Source of the DNA: Leishmania mexicana MHOM/GT/2001/U1103
Taxonomy: Eukaryota > Euglenozoa > Kinetoplastea > Trypanosomatida > Trypanosomatidae
Direction of reading: 5' to 3'
DNA: 64,000 nucleotides
NCBI RefSeq assembly: GCF_000234665.1
Contig: NC_018335.1
Location: forward strand, 992,001 to 1,056,000
Below the pieces are notes generated by a model, which ran no database searches, was not told where the DNA came from, and saw only the letters and a program-made list of their open reading frames with translations. Below, piece by piece: positions 60,655 to 64,000 of this stretch; within the stretch, counting starts at the first letter, position 1; every line of letters begins with the position of its first letter. Made by a program: the position numbers and the translations under genes.

Positions 60655-63600
60655 TCACAGCAGGGACTTCAGCAGCCGCCTCTCCATAGTGCTGAGCTTC
60701 TGCATGGTCGCCTTTTCCTCGTGGAGTACCTGGTCCTTCGCAGTATCACGCACCTCCTGCAGCACAAGACGAGCTCTCTCCGACAGCAGCGTCATTGTAA
60801 CGGAGGATGCAGTCCCCGTCACCGGCACCTTCCTCTCGCCGTTCCGTGGTGGTGACGTCCCCTTGCCCAATGACGTAGCGGCAGCCGACGCTGTGGGCGC
60901 AGACAACAGTTGCGAAGTGTACCACCACACCTGCAAGCAGTCCTGTACCCGCATCGCGCCCATCTTCTTCTGAACGAACCGTAGCGCCGGCACCGCCTCT
61001 GCCTCTCGTCCTTCCGCAGCGAAGTGGAGAGCAAGCACGGTGATGTCGAGCAGCTGCTGCGGGTTTCCGAGCAGCGGCAGCATCCTCTTGTGCTCCAGGT
61101 TTGCCACCAGACGTTCTTCCTCCGCGCTTCCACGCGGCGGCATTCCGCTGAACCGCAGCCCGCACACCATTTGACCCCACAGGAAGGTGTTTGGCCGCAG
61201 GCTCGGCGACCGGGCAATGTCCTGTAGCCGCTCGGCGACACGCGCGCCGGCCGTTTCGATCAGCTGCGCGAACGCGCTCGTCAGATGAGACCACTCCTCC
61301 ACCGTGAAAGCCCACTGCCCAACGCCGGGTGTTACCGCGCCCCCTTGTGTACCCTGCATTGATGGCGCAGAGCCGGTCCACAGCACCGAAGAAAGGTGAA
61401 AGTACTCCGTCACGCATGGCCAGTACCAGTTAAGCCGGGCGAGGTCAACGAAGAGAGAGCGTGACGTGACAAGCCGCTGCTCCAGTGTCCGTATCGTCTC
61501 CAGCAGTAACGCTGTCGAGACCCCGTCTGTAGGGCCCCCAAAACGGCAGAGGGACGCGAGAAACTCCGCCAGAGACGTTGCGGAGTTAATGGAGCGGAAG
61601 GAGTCGCTTGGCCGCAGCGGCGGTGTGCAGAGGCGGTTGCCAATCTCTGCCAGCACCGCCTGCACCGCCGGATTCTCGTACTGGCGAAGTTCGACGAGGC
61701 CGTTGAAGCAGAACACCAGCTGCAGGAGCGTGAGGCGCGTGAGTTCCTCCAGTGTGGGAAAAAACTTCCCGGGCACCAGAGCCCCATCGCACGGCGCCTT
61801 GACAAATCGCTGGCCGTTCACTTGCCCGAGGCTCTTCAGCAACGTCACCTTCGCAGCAGAACTCAGCGCCGTGCCAAGCTCTGGCAGAGCGCGAACGACG
61901 CCGTGCACGACGTGACGGGACTTGACGTGGTGGCGAGCCACCACCACCATCACATTCACCTGCTCGACGCTCGACAGAGAGCGTCCCTTCAGGTGCCCCA
62001 TCACTGTGATGTAGGGTGCCTTGGCGCCCACACCCATCCTCGACAGAGACAACAAGTAGCGGACGAGCTGGGATGTGTGCACCTCCCCGAGAGTGCTCTG
62101 CAGCGGCCCTTGCAGCTGGTCATCGAGCACTCTCATGAGGGCTCGCCGCTCCTCTGCGACAACACGCACAACAGACTCACGCAGGCTAGGTTGGGTCTCT
62201 GGCGCACTGCTCAAGCCCGCCGCCGAAGAACAGAGACGGAGCTGCTCCTGCTGCTCTTGTTGGTGACGCATCTGCAAAGCTTGATCGGTATAGTGCGCCA
62301 CGACGAGTTCGTTGAGCACGTACACACAGTCCCTTGCCGTGAAGCCGGTGCTGCAGGTCATAATCAACCCACACAAGGCGCGGTGCTTACGCGCCATGTC
62401 GGCCAGCGTCAGCGGAGAGCAGCGATGCAGCACATCCCTGGACTTGAGAGCAACTTGACCGTCTTGATCAAAAGGGATGGAAGGCTGCGATGCCGCTCCC
62501 TCCGTCAACGCACCGGGCACGTCGGTGGCGCAGGGGGTGTAGACACGCCAGTAGAAAACAGCGGTGGCGACGTTCGCTTGCTCGCGTGAGGACAGCTCTC
62601 CCATAAAACGGAGCAACACCGACGCGGACTTCTCGATGGCGCTTGCAAGCGTGGCACACAAGTTCAGAACATGTCCCCGCACCGCGGTGGTCTGTGCCGC
62701 CGCTTTTGACTTGTCCCCAGAACCCCAGTCAACGTGCCCTGCGCGTTTTGGCATATCGCTGTCGATGTATGCATCCAGGGCCGCCTCTGGAATCGTGCCG
62801 AGTAGCGGCAGCAAACGTGTCCGTGCGTGATGCACGACGGCGGGGTCGTTGCGACCGGCATCGTAGAGAACTGAAGAGAGGCGGTGCAGCAGTCGTGCGT
62901 AAAGGCGAACACACAGCGCAGCATGCGCCCACGGTTGACCTCGCACCGAAGTCAGCGAAAGAAGATCTGCGAGCGCGCTGGCGCCACTGGCCAGCTGAGG
63001 CACCGTGAAGTGCTGAACATCGGCATTCACCAGGCCCTGCACAACGGCCAGAAGAAGCGCGTTGTCTGTGAGTCGGAGCGTCGTTAGACGCGTGAGCCAC
63101 GCGCACAGCTGCGAGACAGACAGTGACGGCACGGTAGTAAGTGCGCATGCAAGTAGATCCGGGATAAGAGGATGGCTGGCGTCCAGCAGCATGACCCCAT
63201 CGGCCGCCTCCGGCGGCGTATCGGCTGCTGTCTCAGCATCCTCCCCCGTCGAAACAGCCGCGCCGCGGCTTTTCTCACGGTGGAATGGTATCAATGGCGC
63301 AGAGGATAAGGATGGCGAAGGGGAGGAAGCGTTGTCGCTTGAAGTCGACGGCCGCCGCACCGTCAGCACGTCGACCAGTGAGATGAGCTCCTGCTTGCTG
63401 AAGGTGCTGAGACGGGCCTGCACCACGCGCAAAACATGCTCAAGCGAAAACGTTGCCCATTCAAAGTTGCTCGCGCTCGGCCCACCGCCATGGGCTGCAT
63501 CCCTCGCGGAGGCCGAAGGTGAGGCGGCGGCTTCGACAGTGACTCGCGCCACACCAAGCAGGTCCACCGGCCGCTCCACGACGCTTGCCAGCGCCATCGT

Positions 63601-64000
63601 CCGCTCCCGAACCTCTTCTACCAGCCGCGAATTCACGAGCGGCGCGCTGGCGTCACAACCGACGTAGGGCCTCAACTTCAACAGCGCCTCCATGACCAAC
63701 ACAGTTTCAGTGGCGGTGAGCGTGTCGGCCACTTCCACCAGCTCCGCCTGCACGCACTGCACGGTGATTTGCAGATCTTCGTTCAACACAGTGCGAAAGT
63801 CGCAGGTCTCACTGACAGCAGAGGCCAGCGCGTGCAGCACGTTTGCCTGCGAGCGTGCATCAGCGCCGCCGCACAGTTGCCTAACTATAGGGAGCGCGTT
63901 AAGCGCTGGCGAGTTCGAGGACACGTCGAGCAAGTCGAGCTGACGAAGAGCGTGAACCGCCATACCGACCTGATTACTCGACAGCACTCCAGGTGTGCAC
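60655..64000 (-). CDS. Large helical-repeat protein, N-terminus beyond the window
   Basis: The frame is open from the window edge to a stop at 60655, giving at least 1114 residues with no start needed inside the window. The whole visible part is a chain of amphipathic helices of about 35-40 residues, for example SSNQVGMAVHALRQLDLLD, FTVPQLASGASALADLLSL, TSQLVRYLLSLSRMGVGAK and LTLLQLVFCFNGLVELRQY. This A/S-x-LV-x-L-x-RL style recalls the octotricopeptide/FASTK-like repeats of organellar RNA-binding proteins, and trypanosomatid mitochondria hold many such proteins. No RAP domain is seen at the C-terminus, which ends in a charged helix (HEEKATMQKLSTMERRLLKS). A mitochondrial RNA role is a guess. 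The targeting sequence, if any, lies outside the window. Confidence 0.75.
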   Translation of the reverse strand, partial: CTPGVLSSNQVGMAVHALRQLDLLDVSSNSPALNALPIVRQLCGGADARSQANVLHALASAVSETCDFRTVLNEDLQITVQCVQAELVEVADTLTATETVLVMEALLKLRPYVGCDASAPLVNSRLVEEVRERTMALASVVERPVDLLGVARVTVEAAASPSASARDAAHGGGPSASNFEWATFSLEHVLRVVQARLSTFSKQELISLVDVLTVRRPSTSSDNASSPSPSLSSAPLIPFHREKSRGAAVSTGEDAETAADTPPEAADGVMLLDASHPLIPDLLACALTTVPSLSVSQLCAWLTRLTTLRLTDNALLLAVVQGLVNADVQHFTVPQLASGASALADLLSLTSVRGQPWAHAALCVRLYARLLHRLSSVLYDAGRNDPAVVHHARTRLLPLLGTIPEAALDAYIDSDMPKRAGHVDWGSGDKSKAAAQTTAVRGHVLNLCATLASAIEKSASVLLRFMGELSSREQANVATAVFYWRVYTPCATDVPGALTEGAASQPSIPFDQDGQVALKSRDVLHRCSPLTLADMARKHRALCGLIMTCSTGFTARDCVYVLNELVVAHYTDQALQMRHQQEQQEQLRLCSSAAGLSSAPETQPSLRESVVRVVAEERRALMRVLDDQLQGPLQSTLGEVHTSQLVRYLLSLSRMGVGAKAPYITVMGHLKGRSLSSVEQVNVMVVVARHHVKSRHVVHGVVRALPELGTALSSAAKVTLLKSLGQVNGQRFVKAPCDGALVPGKFFPTLEELTRLTLLQLVFCFNGLVELRQYENPAVQAVLAEIGNRLCTPPLRPSDSFRSINSATSLAEFLASLCRFGGPTDGVSTALLLETIRTLEQRLVTSRSLFVDLARLNWYWPCVTEYFHLSSVLWTGSAPSMQGTQGGAVTPGVGQWAFTVEEWSHLTSAFAQLIETAGARVAERLQDIARSPSLRPNTFLWGQMVCGLRFSGMPPRGSAEEERLVANLEHKRMLPLLGNPQQLLDITVLALHFAAEGREAEAVPALRFVQKKMGAMRVQDCLQVWWYTSQLLSAPTASAAATSLGKGTSPPRNGERKVPVTGTASSVTMTLLSERARLVLQEVRDTAKDQVLHEEKATMQKLSTMERRLLKSLL

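Overview
The window reads as a nuclear chromosome segment of a trypanosomatid, most likely Leishmania or another member of the Leishmaniinae. Every credible gene is intronless, GC-rich and on the minus strand. The genes are separated by 0.6-3.7 kb spacers full of (GT)n/(CA)n microsatellites and purine-rich blocks, which are pyrimidine-rich on the coding strand. That layout is the directional gene cluster of a kinetoplastid: one polycistronic transcript matured by trans-splicing and polyadenylation. I see no strand switch, no tRNA or rRNA gene and no CRISPR. The species cannot be fixed from the sequence.

In transcription order (high to low coordinates) the genes are: a large helical-repeat protein cut by the window edge (60655-64000); ribosomal protein eL27; a VASt-domain membrane protein; an 839-aa protein with a mitochondrial-looking N-terminus; an AAAP amino-acid transporter; a 253-aa unknown; a 2035-aa TARBP1/Trm3-type SpoU 2'-O-methyltransferase; a frame-broken probable pseudogene; a cystathionine beta-lyase-type PLP enzyme; a mitochondrial-looking Fe/Mn-SOD-family protein; a complex I NDUFB9-like LYR protein; a 998-aa protein with twin C2HC fingers; a 639-aa unknown; a twin-CX9C protein; a WDR89-like WD40 protein; a 938-aa protein with CTFHP-type modules; a PIG-S-like ER membrane protein; a tandem AMP deaminase-fold protein; and the first 37 codons of a further gene.

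The genes do not form a functional operon, as expected in kinetoplastids. A mitochondrial theme recurs (SOD-family/mitoribosome candidate, NDUFB9-like subunit, CX9C protein, 839-aa protein and perhaps the edge gene). A one-hundred-base assembly gap at 32354-32453 lies beside a 12-bp G-rich minisatellite and between two perfect AT palindromes.

The most notable observation is the tandem AMP deaminase: both domains keep the fold motifs but have lost most zinc-binding and catalytic residues. Other points of interest are the PIG-S-like protein with a C-terminal KKxx signal, the degenerate gene at about 35.2-36.5 kb, and the palindrome/minisatellite cluster at the assembly gap. Start codons were chosen by checking for a real ATG near the beginning of recognisable protein sequence. 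Spliced-leader sites are inferred, not demonstrated.
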